DNA from: Pristionchus mayeri | Taxonomy: Eukaryota > Nematoda > Chromadorea > Rhabditida > Neodiplogasteridae | Assembly (NCBI GenBank): GCA_036245805.1 | Contig: BTRK01000006.1 | Span: forward strand, 13,858,365 to 13,922,364 | Length of the DNA stretch: 64,000 nucleotides | Direction of reading: 5' to 3' | Shown: positions 20,227 to 31,359 of the stretch, one piece after another | How positions within the stretch are numbered: the stretch's first letter is position 1 | Layout: each line of letters begins with the position of its first letter | Made by a program: the position numbers and the translations under genes | Notes under the pieces: generated by a model | Seen by the model: only the letters and a program-made list of their open reading frames with translations | Databases searched by the model: none | What the model was told of the DNA's origin: nothing

Positions 20227-23200
20227 TCAAGTCTTCAGTTTGGGCTCTTTAGCCTCCTTGGCTTCCTTTCCCTCCTTTCCCTCCTTCACTTCGAGTCTCT
20301 CTCCCTTGCCCTCCTTCGGTTCCTTCTCCTCCTTCGTCGCATCCTTCGAGTTGTCCTTCTCCTTCGCCGTGAGAATCGTCGCCTCCAGGACCTACAAGAG
20401 ACCAGAGATCAAAGATCAAATCAAAATCAAAATAATAATGCGTATAGGAATCCATATAATTCCAGGAGTTATGAGAGTCGAAAAGATCAAAGGTCAAACA
20501 TAATTTTGAGGAAATAAAAGATCAAACTCGAACCTCAAAGCGGCACTGCAGATCCTCGGCGACGCACTGGAATTATTTACATTACGTTATTATGTTTGTT
20601 GAACAATTCTGGTGGTCAAAATCATAGGCATCATATTTTCAACTACTTCAGCCAACTGTGAAACACAAGTAAAACAGGCTAAATTCTCATTTTAAAAATG
20701 TGATTGAAAATCACCAGCATCGCTGCGCGGTTGTCGTACTGCGCCGCAGTAGTGCGGCGCGGAGAAGATTGTCACCTATAATTAGGCAATATTAATTTAT
20801 TAAGTATAATTAATTTAATTACCAGTTTACGCGCGGCGAAGAACTCGTAGCCGTCCTGGACGACCTGATGCGCGCGCACGATCTGGAAAATGAATTGTGA
20901 TTAGAGATCAAGGGGGGCGGACAAAACGGCAACGACCAAAACGGCAACACAGCATAACTCGCTTTGGAGACATTCTTACAAGTTGGGACTATCATATTCA
21001 ATCAATTACTACAGTACCACCATCAGCTACCGTAACCAGTTCCTTGGGTCAGATTCAGTTCCTTGGGTCAAATATTTTTTTCTAAAATTATCTAATGTAT
21101 CACAAAATGATGACAGCATGGTCAGGGGTATGACAATCTACGGCATAATTATTTTAACATCGATATGAGAATTTTATAAAAATATTTGGCCCAAGGAACT
21201 GAATCTGACCCAAGGAACTGGTTACGGTAGCTGATGGTGGTACTGTAGTAATGATTAAATACGATAGTCCCAACTTGTAAGAAAGTCTCCAAAGCGAGTT
21301 ATGCTCTGTTGACGTTTTGTCCGCCCCCCGAGATCAAAGATGAAAGTTCACGATGGGCAAAAAGAGATCAGATGCTAAGCAATGGGAAAGATCAATGATC
21401 AAAGGTCATCGATAGTGTATCATTACTATAGTTCGAACAAAAAAAAAGAAAATCGTAAGGTCAAAGATCAAAGATCGACCGACCAGATCGATGTCGTTCT
21501 TCTCGCAGAACTCCTGCACGACGTCCTTCCCGAAGCCGCACGAGGCTCCCCGCGGATTTGGCTGGAATGCAATCAATAATATTCCAATTATTATTAAAAT
21601 ATATTCAAAATCCCTTTCCCAGTGTGGTTAGACTTGATCTTTGATCTTTGATCTCTCACCTCGAATCCCTGAATGCCCTCTACAGGATCCGCCCACAGCA
21701 GGTCGAGCTCCATCGAGTCCTCCACGAAGTTGCGCGGACCTCTGAGTAAACAGGTTAGGTTTTACTAAGATTATCTTTTAGGTTAATTGTGTTTTGGCAT
21801 AATTCCAGCGATAATCACACTTTAGAGCACGCAAATGCGAAGTTGTTTCTTTCTTTCTTTGCACACTCTTATCCCATGCGCATTATCATGAGCCCGCACC
21901 TCTTGACTGCCAGGAGGTCCTGCAGCGAAGTGAGCTTGGGCGAGAGGCCGCCGTGCATGCACACGATGCGGTCGGCGACGATCGCCGAGAGCGGCATCTG
22001 CGTGAACGCGTCCTGTAATGGAGTTGTTGTAGTTTGTGTTGTTTTTTGTTTTTGTTGCTATTGTTATTGTTGTTTATTTATGTTTCTGTTGTTGTTGTTG
22101 TTGTTAGACTGCCAACGGTCAAAGATCATCCTCCATCCTGCCAAAGATCAAAGATCACTTCGGCTACCTGGAATGACTCCCAGAGCCGCGCGCTATAGCG
22201 CTGCAGGCACTCCTGGTAGAAGCCGTACACCTGAAACCACGGAAATCGATGAGAACCGGGAAATTCGATCCGGCAAATGGTAAACCCGGAAATTCCAGGT
22301 CCTTCAAATTGTCAGCACCTTGTTGATGCGCGCGCACTCGTGATTGCCGCGCAGCAAGAAGACGTTGGCCGGGAACATGAGCTGCAAAGATCGATACCGT
22401 CTCCATACAGTATCATAATGCCGTAATCCTACCGCATACCTTGTAGCAGAAGAGCATGAGTACGGTCTCGAGGTTCTGCCTGCCCCTGTCGACGTAGTCT
22501 CCGAGGAAGAGGTAGTTGGATATGGGAGGGAAGCCACCCTGCAAGAGATTACTTTATTCCCGAAGTATCGTAACCTGCAGTTGTTGTGGATAATCTACTA
22601 AAGTAATTTGTGGAAGCCATTTCACCGAAATTGTCATCGGTTACAGTAGCTACAGCATCCTTCAGGGAAGATACCGTACCGCCTGGAATAGACGGAGAAC
22701 GTCGCCGAACTGGCCGTGTGTGTCGCCACAGATGCGCACCGGCGCCTGTAATTGAAGGATTACGGTATGCGTACAGTATGCACACAATGCAACACACAAC
22801 TGTCGCTGCTAGATGCAGTAATAATGTTTATACGGTTGGGCATTCTTCATTATAACATGGTTCGATATCATTTCTACTACATCTTATAACACACTATCTG
22901 ACAGAATCGAAATAGACTTGGCACAGGCCGAAAATTCGAATAACTACTGACTTCACCAATAGGTCGGCCTCGACGAGGGAAACCGACGAGCATCGCCAGA
23001 ATTTCGATCCGGATCCGCGCGATCGCGGGCGCGGATTTTGACAAATTGACTATGGTAGCCTCGAAATTTTTAAAACGACTCCTATCACAGCGGCAGTAGG
23101 GGGCGCTGCATTCCTTGACAAATTCTAAGACTTTTTTACTCCGGGGAGTTTTTCGATCAGATTCTATCTAACGCCGGAAATCTTTTTCGATCAGATTCTA

Positions 23201-24641
23201 TCTAACGCCGGAAATCGATGATTCAACTTTTATTTAGGACGTGAATGCAATTCTCCAAAAAATTTTCAAGAACCCGCACAAATATTATAGATGATCCAGC
23301 TTCTGCTTGAGCCGATACATCTTTCAGTAGAAAGGCGCAATTTAAAATTTTCCGTAAGTTAGCTAAAATGAATTATGAATGCATTATGGTGTATTTTTTT
23401 GGTTACTGTAAGCGAGTGCAAAAGTTGGACGACTTTTCCCAATTGGTGTTCCGTAGTCCAAAAATCGCTTTTAGACTATGCTTCATCAATTGGGAAAAGT
23501 CGTCCAACGTTTGCACTCGCTTACAGTAACCCAAAAATTACACCATAATGCATTCATAATTCAATTTAGCTAACTTACGGAAAATTTTAAATTGCGCCTT
23601 TCTATTGAAAGATGTATCGACTCAAGCAGAAGCTGGATCATCAATAATATTTGTGCGGGTTCTTGAAAAATTTCTGGGGAATTGCATTCATGTCCGAAAT
23701 AAAAGTGGAATTATTGATTTCTGGCGTCAGATGGAATCTGATCGAAAAACTCCCCGGAGTAAAAAAGTGTTAGAATTTGTAAAGGAATGCAGCGCCCCTA
23801 CTGCCGCTGTCATAGGAGTCGATTTAAAAATTTCGAGGCTACCATAGTCAATTTGTCAAAATCCGCGCCCGCGATCGCGCGGATCCGGATCGAAAATCTG
23901 GCGATGCTCGTCGGTTTCCCTCGTCGAGGCCGACCTATTGGTGAAGTCAGTAGGGGTTCGAATTTTCGACCTGTGCCAAGTCGCTGAAGAAATATGATGA
24001 TTTTCTCAGATAGTTTGTTTTATTATAGCTCATGGCACATCTTTGGGGTTACGGTAGCATTGAGCTACAGTAATCCAGATACAGTATCCACTGCGACTGC
24101 ACCTTGAGCGTGACGCAGGGCGGCGCTGCCTCGAACTGCTTCTTCGCATCGGCTGAATGTAACAATGTTGACCCGCCGAACCACCGTACCTCTTTCAATT
24201 TTTGATTGTGACTCACAGCACTACAGTCCAACATATCGTCAATCGTGAACGTGCCCCACCGAACTACCGTACCCCTTCAGCAATTTTTGAATCTGACCCG
24301 CCGATCTACCGTATCTCTTCAGCAAATTTGTGTCTGACCCACCGAACTAGCGTACCCCTTCAACATTTTTGAATCTGATCCGCCGCACTACACTATCCTC
24401 ACCGAGCTGGACCATGATCTCGCCCTCGGTGACCGTCTTGTGCAGGTCCTTGCCGGGCTCGCCGATGGACAGGATGCGGCACAGCACCTCCTTCGGGTCC
24501 ACCGACTTGGGCAGCTCGACTGAAAAATCGATAGTTGTTAGATCAAGGATTACGGTAGTTATCGATTAGGCAAAGTCTAGGAATATTTATGGTAAGATAA
24601 GCCAACTTACGGGGCGCGGTGTTCTTCTTGCGATGGGACAT
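20227..24641 (-). CDS. PP1 family Ser/Thr phosphatase catalytic subunit
   Basis: Complete PPP-family phosphatase in about 13 exons, starting at ATG 24641 ([11 protein letters not shown]). In order: [15 protein letters not shown] (22690-22740), [15 protein letters not shown] (22470-22530), [15 protein letters not shown] (22320-22370), [34 protein letters not shown] (21910-21960), [11 protein letters not shown] (21670-21720), [13 protein letters not shown] (20830-20890), [10 protein letters not shown] (20730-20760) and a Lys/Glu-rich tail ending KLKT. All metal ligands and the catalytic Arg and His residues are present, so catalysis is expected, unlike the copy at 0.6-2.1 kb. The acidic/basic tail is unlike canonical PP1. 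One extra base lies right after YCG (near 20745): the next residues QYDNRAAML are in the following frame and join the next exon in phase. That looks like a lesion or assembly indel. Introns hold a MITE, a 1-kb fold-back and nuclear-receptor-like motifs. Confidence 0.88.
20401..22155. promoter_or_regulatory. Cluster of GATCAAAGATCA / GGTCAAAGATCA motifs in PP1 introns
   Basis: Motifs of the type half-site-A-half-site (DR1-like, AGATCAAAGATCA or AGGTCAAAGATCA) occur at about 20405-20419, 20484-20497, 21388-21408, 21459-21476, 21635-21652 (complement), 22117-22128 and 22142-22157. Sparser examples are near 14448 and 14575. DR1 of AGGTCA-like half-sites is the classical site of HNF4/RXR-type nuclear receptors, a family greatly expanded in nematodes. 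Regulatory use is inference; the motif could also be a simple intronic repeat. Confidence 0.35.
20912..21329. mobile_element. hAT-like MITE with 8-bp target duplication
   Basis: Terminal inverted repeats begin GGGGGGCGGACAAAACG and the arms pair over more than 100 bp (for example AACCAGTTCCTTGGGTCAGA on the left with its complement on the right). It is flanked by GAGATCAA at 20904-20911 and 21330-21337. The 8-bp duplication suggests mobilisation by a hAT-type transposase. No coding capacity. Lies in an intron of the PP1 gene; a relative is at 42086-42409. Confidence 0.85.
22916..23981. repeat. 1.07-kb fold-back element in a PP1 intron
   Basis: The left arm from ACTTGGCACAGG and the right arm ending CCTGTGCCAAGT are inverted copies over nearly the full length, with a short centre near 23450. 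Shared internal blocks include GGTCGGCCTCGACGAGGG and GGGGGCGCTGCATTCCTT (and their complements). ORFs inside are palindrome artefacts. Probably a non-autonomous fold-back or DNA transposon; no clear target duplication seen. Confidence 0.85.
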
Positions 24642-25483
24642 TTTGAGGGAGAGGAGAGGCGGTCGACCACTCGGAACGAGCGAAAGGAGTGGGAATGGAG
24701 GGAGGTGGAGAGGGAGAGGAGAGGGAGAGGAGGAGAAGAGCGAAACTCACGTAGGCTAATTGAATTACGTGCAAGTTGATTGTGTTTCAGCAAGTGCAGA
24801 AAGCAAGGATAAGTGGTTCATCACGTTTGAAAAAAACAATTATCATAACATGACCAAAACGCCATTGCAAAAAAACGCTATTGAACTTTATGATATCGAA
24901 CGATGTTTTCGCCTCTTGGATGTTACGTAGAATATCTGAGCTTCGCGGGAGTAATCGTCTGACTCTCTCGAATTGCATGCTCTCTCGCTCGCTCTGGCCG
25001 ACAAGAGAGCGTGGGAATCGAGGAGAGTCACTTGTTCCTTCGTTCTTAATCTTTTTGTGCCGAAAGCCCTACGACAGAGACGACGTCTAGACGATTTTTC
25101 TTCGAGTATTTCGTCTGTATCGGCTTTTCCAGACCAAGAACGAAGAGAGTTTATCGAATTCAGTTTCTTCCTAATTTCCAAGGAAATCTTATCGACTGAT
25201 CTTACGTGTTCGGGTTCGGTGCGAAACTGTTACTTGTTCTGATGAAAACTTACCGGAGTAGCACAAAAAACACCTTGCCCATTAGCTTCATAAAATCATT
25301 TTTTTGTGAGAACCTTTTGGGGAAAGTATTGGAGAAGGAAACTTTTCAACTGAAAAGAACCTTACATTTTTTGTCAAAATCGTGGGAACTTTGTTCGCTT
25401 CTAATATTTCATATGGAATGACGCTCATCCTTTTTTTCGTTCTTCCTATCTCTGGTAAGTAAGGCATGTCTTATTCAGAGAAA
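24642..25483. other. Divergent intergenic region
   Basis: About 840 bp between the PP1 start (-) and receptor A (+). A purine-rich stretch (24650-24750) probably is the PP1 5' region. No supported exon; presumably the two promoters. Confidence 0.4.
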
Positions 25484-27418
25484 TGCCTTCAAACGGCTAT
25501 TGCGCTTCCGATTGCAGTAAACAAGGCACCATCTTCGACTACTTTTTCGCCGGCGAAACACTGGTGACTAAAACCCGGTTTTATCACTAATTTTGTATTT
25601 TAGATACTTCTTGTTGCCTCCTCTTGCATCGCTATCTTTCCCGTGGTCATACTTCGCACGCGAGCGATCAGCGCTCATTTCAGGTTCCATCGATTTTTTT
25701 TGAATTATTCTTTTGAATAAAAAACACCGATATCCTTCAGGTTCCTGCTTCTGCTGCTGTGGTTTGCTCACCTTCTGATAGTTGCTGATCACTGGACCTA
25801 CGCTGTCATGAGATGGGGGCATAATGATTTTACTGGATGCTGTGTACCCTGGCTAGGTAGGCCCTATCATGCATATTTTTTGTCAGTGATGAAAATCACG
25901 AACCGTTGTTTTTACTATTTTCGAAAATAATTTTCAGATGTACAAGTATTTCGTATGATTCATGACATCGGATTCTACCTGAGCACGCCTGCCATGTTTC
26001 TGCTGGTAATTTTTTGCTATTTTTATATATGTGGCAGTTCTTCCACACAGTGAGAAACAAAATGTTGACAATATTTCAATAGTTTTGTACGTCAAATTCA
26101 TTAAAGATCTTCGATCGATTTCTCATCACACTTTTCTACAAGACCGTCAATGAACGACAGATGTACTTCAGGCGGGCGATTTTCATCACAGTGCCTATTG
26201 GAGTGAGCCCGATATCTAAATACATTAAAAAGAGTATGTTCGATGGTATTCATGGTATGTTGCAGATTTGCATCGCTTGCTTCCTACAAAGCTAACTTTG
26301 GTAAGTTAAATCGCATCGAATTGTTATGTCAAGATATTAGACAAAATTGAAAAGTTGGGTGTGGAAATATTAATATATTCTTTCAGACTTTGCAATAACT
26401 GAGGCATGTATCATAGCGCATACTTGCGATGCGATTTCGTACGCGGTATGCTGAAATTTGAATTTGAAAACAATATTACTTTCAGTTCTGCGCGATAACC
26501 TACTTTCGCAGCAAAATAAAGTATCGGGAGTCGTTCACTCATGTCACTCTCGACACTCGATTTAGTGTTTGTCATCAACTATATTTTTTGGATAGTCACA
26601 TGTTGAGCAAGTGTCAAGCACTCTAAAAATCTGTTCAGAAGAGCAGATAATCTTGATTTAACGAAGGAGTGACACGTAAAATAAGTTTAATGAGCCACTA
26701 TGTTGAGTATTAGTAGTGAGCAGTCTGATAGTGACTCACTTTATCCAAAGTTTCACAGACGGCTCTGAGACTGCTTTCGCTAGCGCAAAGTTGAGTGACA
26801 GCGCAGGGTAGTGGCTAGTTCGTTTATGTTTCATTCGCTCTTCATAATTCTCTCCTCTTTTTGGGCCAAATTCGATACAGTTTCACATTGCGAGCACAAT
26901 AACTTCATGGTGGTACTCCCTAGGATATAATCGTGTTACCCCTTCTTTAATTCCAATTTTTAATTTAATTTTATAGCTGTTCGAGTCGCAAGAGCTGAAT
27001 TTGGCGCTTCTTCCGGTATGTATTATGGATGTGTTTCTCAAGAATCTCTCACTCACGACTGTCTGGATCTACGCAATTCACCAAAATATGGATTTCTCAG
27101 TAATCATGCTTCCATTTTACTCGGTATGTGCTAGTAATCAACATTGACGAAATTGCAAATGCATTGAGATCAACACGATCAATGTTTTCATCGGGCAAGT
27201 TTCGCTTATTTACTCGCATCGCATTTTGTGGAGGAGATGCAAGGTTTGCTGTTTAATTGTTTTTAGAGTCACATTCTTTCAGGAATTATTCGGGTGTAAA
27301 ACAGAAAATCGCAGTGGCCACGGAAGAGGTTCAGGTTTGCGAGCTATATTGTTTTAGCCAATAATGATGCATTCAGTTTGCAACTTACTTTGACATGATT
27401 GACCGACAATGGAAATAA
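25484..27418 (+). pseudogene. 7TM chemoreceptor-like gene A, frameshifted
   Basis: Twelve-exon member of the receptor array. It starts MPSNGYCASDCSKQGTIFDY and ends YFDMIDRQWK, TAA 27418. TM1 VILRTRAISAHFR end, TM2 LLLLLWFAHLLIV, CCVPW loop, TM3 FYLSTPAMFLL then IFDRFLITLFY, and FESQELNLALLPVCIMDV are all present. The exon at 26270 reads CIACFLQS and stops (TAA); the other copies have CFASxxAN, so about 5 bases are missing. The penultimate exon (27300-27350) also needs a frame change to reach the final exon. Two lesions make it a pseudogene. Family reasoning is under gene C. Confidence 0.8.
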
Positions 27419-28313
27419 TCAACCTTATTGATTCTCGAAATCAATCATCTACAATCTAGTAATAAATAATCACAAACACCTTCCTTGATTCACGTTCCCA
27501 GCTTGTGTTGCTTGTTGAATTTCCAAGTGTTCACTGATCGAGCTAATGAAACGCAATTACATTTTAGAAACACTCATAATGTTTTCCGTTTATTTTGGAA
27601 AATGTGATAAAGCTCATTGGATCACCAGATTCTGAGACGGCCCATACATTGCATTTCTGGATCGTTCGCGTTTTCTTCCCGATGTTAGAAAAAACTATAT
27701 TCCCAAGCCTACCCAAATGACTTTATGAAAAAGTTTCCCAGACTTTTTTCAGTGTAGTTCACATTTTCGTTTTTCAAAGACTACGTGCCATTTCTGATTA
27801 TTCCATTTCCAAAGTTCCGAGTGAGCTATTCTCACAATTGCGGTCCATACTATCACATTAATTTGACAATGTTTCGAAATAAGCAACGAGTATGAAATGA
27901 CGTATTTTACGTGTGACTTCAGTGTTGTTTTGCTTTTCGACTCGTGATCCCTAGTTTCAATATTTCTATCAAAAATGACAATATCATTTGATAGAGAGAG
28001 AGAGTGAGAGAGACTGCCCGGATTTTTAGTCTCGACTTTAGTCTAGACTGATCGGAATTCAAGACATAAAATCTTAGATATTTTGTCTAGACGCTGGCCC
28101 CTGTTCTCAATATAAGTCTCTGCCTAAATCATTAATAATCTAACAAAATTTACCATTTTCGTCGACTTCTCGTCTACCTTCGTTGAGTTCCAGTACCATA
28201 TTCATATATAAAACGAATTATCCTCAGTAATTAGCAACGAATCATTCCTTCCTTTTGCTCGTTGTATTTCCTATGGAACAAAAAGGTCGAAATAATTCAA
28301 CCATTCAGATAAA
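27419..28313. other. Intergenic region between receptors A and B
   Basis: AT-rich, no exon recognised. A short GAGAGAGAGAGTGAGAGAG microsatellite lies at about 27992-28012. An acceptor-like CATTCAG sits just before the gene B start codon. Confidence 0.4.
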
Positions 28314-30510
28314 ATGCCGATAAAAGGCGGTTGTTATTCAAATTGCATCAAGTATGGAACCGTCATGGACTACGCATTCGCAGGCGAAATTATGGTGCAA
28401 ACAATCCAGTGATTGATGATATTTTACATGCTTTAGATTCTTCTCATTGCCTCGTCCAGTCTAACGATCTTTCCAGTTATTATTCTTCGAACTAAAGCGA
28501 TCAGTTCGCATTTCATGTTACATTTTTCTTTCATAATCTAGCACTTGAATATGAGTGACTATCTGAGAGAACTGACCATAGGCCGTCCAGCAAAAAATAA
28601 AGTGATGATTTTAAGATGCATCCAAGGGTAACTTTACACGAGGAATTTAATGAACATACTTAAAAGTACGCCTCGCATGTAACATTTATATGACGACCAA
28701 TTTGATTATTGAAATGACGATAACTTTTTTTCCCAGATGAGCTAGCGTTTCACTTCTTACAGCGAAAATGCTTATCTCGTCGAGATCTGTCAGAATTACT
28801 ATACATTTGTGGGGTTTGGATAAGCCGTTCATGATTTACAAAAACCGACCACCCAAATTCAGCGCGACACACAAAATGAGGGCTAAGAGATACGGCTTCC
28901 TAGGTCCGATTTTCGAACTCTACGTGATTTACAAAAACCGACCACCCAAATTCAGCGCGACACACAAAATGAGGGCTAAGAGATACGGCTTCCTAGGTCC
29001 GATTTTCGAACTCTACGTTTGTGTGTCGCGCTGAATTTGGGTGGTCGGTTTTTGTAAATCAAAAGTTACCCCTAGGGGCATCTTAAAATCATCACTTTAT
29101 TTTTAGCTTTACGGCCAATAGGTGAAATTGCTCAGTTCTCTCAGATAGTCACTCATATGCTTACGAATCAATCAATATTCTTCAGATTGCTTCTACTTTT
29201 GCTGTGGTGGGCTCACTTCATGATTGTTGGAGGTCATTGGATCTATGTGTTCATGAGATGGGCGCATAATGATTACAGAGCGTGTTGCGTGCCGTGGGCA
29301 GGTGGCTTCATTTTTTTTTGCAATTTAAATAATTCTGTTATAGAGATACAAGGACTCCGACTTACTCATGACATTGGATTCTACCTGACAACGCCGGCAA
29401 TGTTTCTGTTGGTAATGTGTTTATGAATTCTTGTTTTAATGTGTTTTAAATGCAATACATTTCAACAGATATTTGATCGATTTCTCTTCACTCTGTTCTA
29501 CCAGACTGTCGAGGACAGGCAGAAATACTTCAGACGAGCGACAATCATTACTGTTCCTGTTGGAGTGAGTTGCATTTAGATTTGTGGAAATAAAAATCTA
29601 TTTCAGATTTGCATTGCATGCTTCGCTTCCTTCAATGCTAACGTGGATAAGTGAAATTATATCGAATTATATTATCTTGATCTTGATCTGAGAAAAAAAT
29701 GGTTGCTTTTAGATTTTGCAGTAGTAGAGGGATGCATTATCGCGCATACCTGCGATGCCTTTTCATGCATGGTTATTGCAGATTTAGAGGCCGAAAAATT
29801 CTGGATATGTTCAGTTCTGCACAATAACCTACTTTCGAAGCAGGAAAAAGTATCAAGATTCGTTCACTCACGTTACTCTCGACGCACGATTTCATGTGCG
29901 TGATCTTTATCAATTTGGTTTTCAAAAAATTAATAAAAAATTGTAGCTTTTCGAGTCACAATCGCTGGCCCTTCTTCCGGTTTGTATAATGGATGTAATT
30001 CTCAAGAATCTCTCACTCACAACTGTCTGGATATACGCAATCCACGGACATAAATTCTTCGACTTTTCCGTCCTGATGCTCCCATTTTACTCGGTCAGTG
30101 AGTTTCCAACTTTCAAATATATGAGAACCAAACTGAAATTCCCCAGCTTTTTTCGCAGATTTATTTTGTATTAGTGTGTGAACTGAAAATACGGGAGAAG
30201 GGTATTTTATTGGTTCTTATCCGATCTACTGCAACAATATTTTTATATGTTTAGATCAGCACTATCAACGTTTTCCTTGCGCAAGCATCTATTGTTTACT
30301 CACATCGAATTCTGTGGAAACGATTTAAGGTAGTTTTCTTTCCAACACTTCTCTCCAAATCGTTTGCATTCAGGAATTATTCGGCCACAAAACAAAAGAG
30401 CCGAAAGTTCCCTCAGAAAAGGAGCATGTTTGTGCGTTTTACAAACGCGGTTAATTGTTTTCATTCAGTTTGCCACTTATTTCGAGATGGTGGACAAACA
30501 GTGGAAATAA
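28314..30510 (+). CDS. 7TM chemoreceptor-like gene B, with a mutated splice donor
   Basis: Starts MPIKGGCYSNCIKYGTVMDY and ends YFEMVDKQWK, TAA 30510. All usual exons are readable, including IFDRFLFTLFYQTVEDRQKY (29470), FCTITYFRSRKKYQDSFTHV (29813), LALLPVCIMDVILKNLSL (29970) and INVFLAQASIVYSHRILW (30265). Two splice sites are abnormal. The donor after AISSHF (28525) is shifted to AT|GTTACA, still in phase. The donor after ASFNANV (29646) is GTGG|ATAAGT where sister genes have |GT, that is a G-to-A change at +1, and no in-phase substitute is evident. The intron at 28527-29185 is filled by a 610-bp fold-back. Probably a recent loss of function, unless the donor change is a sequencing error. 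Confidence 0.75.
28549..29158. repeat. 610-bp fold-back with internal 93-bp duplication
   Basis: The ends ATATGAGTGACTATCTGAGA and its complement (about 29139-29158) enclose inverted arms (AATAAAGTGATGATTTTAAG and complement). Inside, a 93-bp unit starting GATTTACAAAAACCGACCAC is directly repeated at 28833 and 28926, then partly repeated inverted at 29018-29060. Because 93 is a multiple of 3, a spurious 88-codon ORF results. Confidence 0.85.
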
Positions 30511-31359
30511 TCAACCTCTCTGATTGATCCAGCAAATGAAATTGTTTGATTTGTTATAATTTATATCCTGAATTTTATTTATTTATATTTTTTCTTATAA
30601 AGTTATTTTACGTTTTTTTCAACCGCACTTTCTCGAAGAAAGAGCCTACATACGTAATCAGTTTTCTAGAATATACATTACAAAATCTTGCGGAAACGCC
30701 CACACTCGCTCTATAATTCGTACTGCAATTAGCACATTCCCGAAGCTGTGCTTACTCTGAATTTATCAAGCACGAAGCGCGTAATTTTCTCACCTGCATG
30801 CAGTGGTCTGTTTTCAATGACCAGAAATCTACTGAACATCTAAGCAACGATCATCGACAAGCCTTTCACCGTTCCGTAAAATCACCTGCACACCTGACTG
30901 GTCATACGAGCGTATCGCACTTGCTGACACTTTACGTAGAGCTCCCCTCTGCTTTTTGGATAAAATAAAGTTGAACTCGATTCCTCTGCATCTGACGAAC
31001 TTTAAATTTCAAAGCAATTAGAACGCAATTTTCGTAACTTTGTAGTTCAACTTCTATTTAATATATATAAACTTCGTAGAAAGGTATGTTGATATTGTGT
31101 GTTGAATTTACATCCCTACTGATCAAATATCCAGACACCTTTTTCACCACTACCCATCAGAAAGTAGGCACATCGCCGGACCGAATCTCATCTGTACTCT
31201 GTAATTTACCAGTCCACTTTTGCCACTAATTTCATTTCATCCCACGAATCACTTAGTCCGTTGAGCGGAACCACTGAAACCAAGACTCAATGTCATTGCG
31301 AAATGATTTTCAAACGTTGATATTGAAATTTGTTACGATCAGAGAACATTCAGAGAACA
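30511..31359. other. Intergenic region between receptors B and C
   Basis: No exon or repeat recognised in about 850 bp. Presumably the 3' UTR of B and the promoter of C. Confidence 0.4.

Noticed and set aside
28768..29034. 88-codon repetitive ORF
   Set aside because: A 93-bp (31-codon) direct duplication inside a fold-back; no coding signal and part of an intron.
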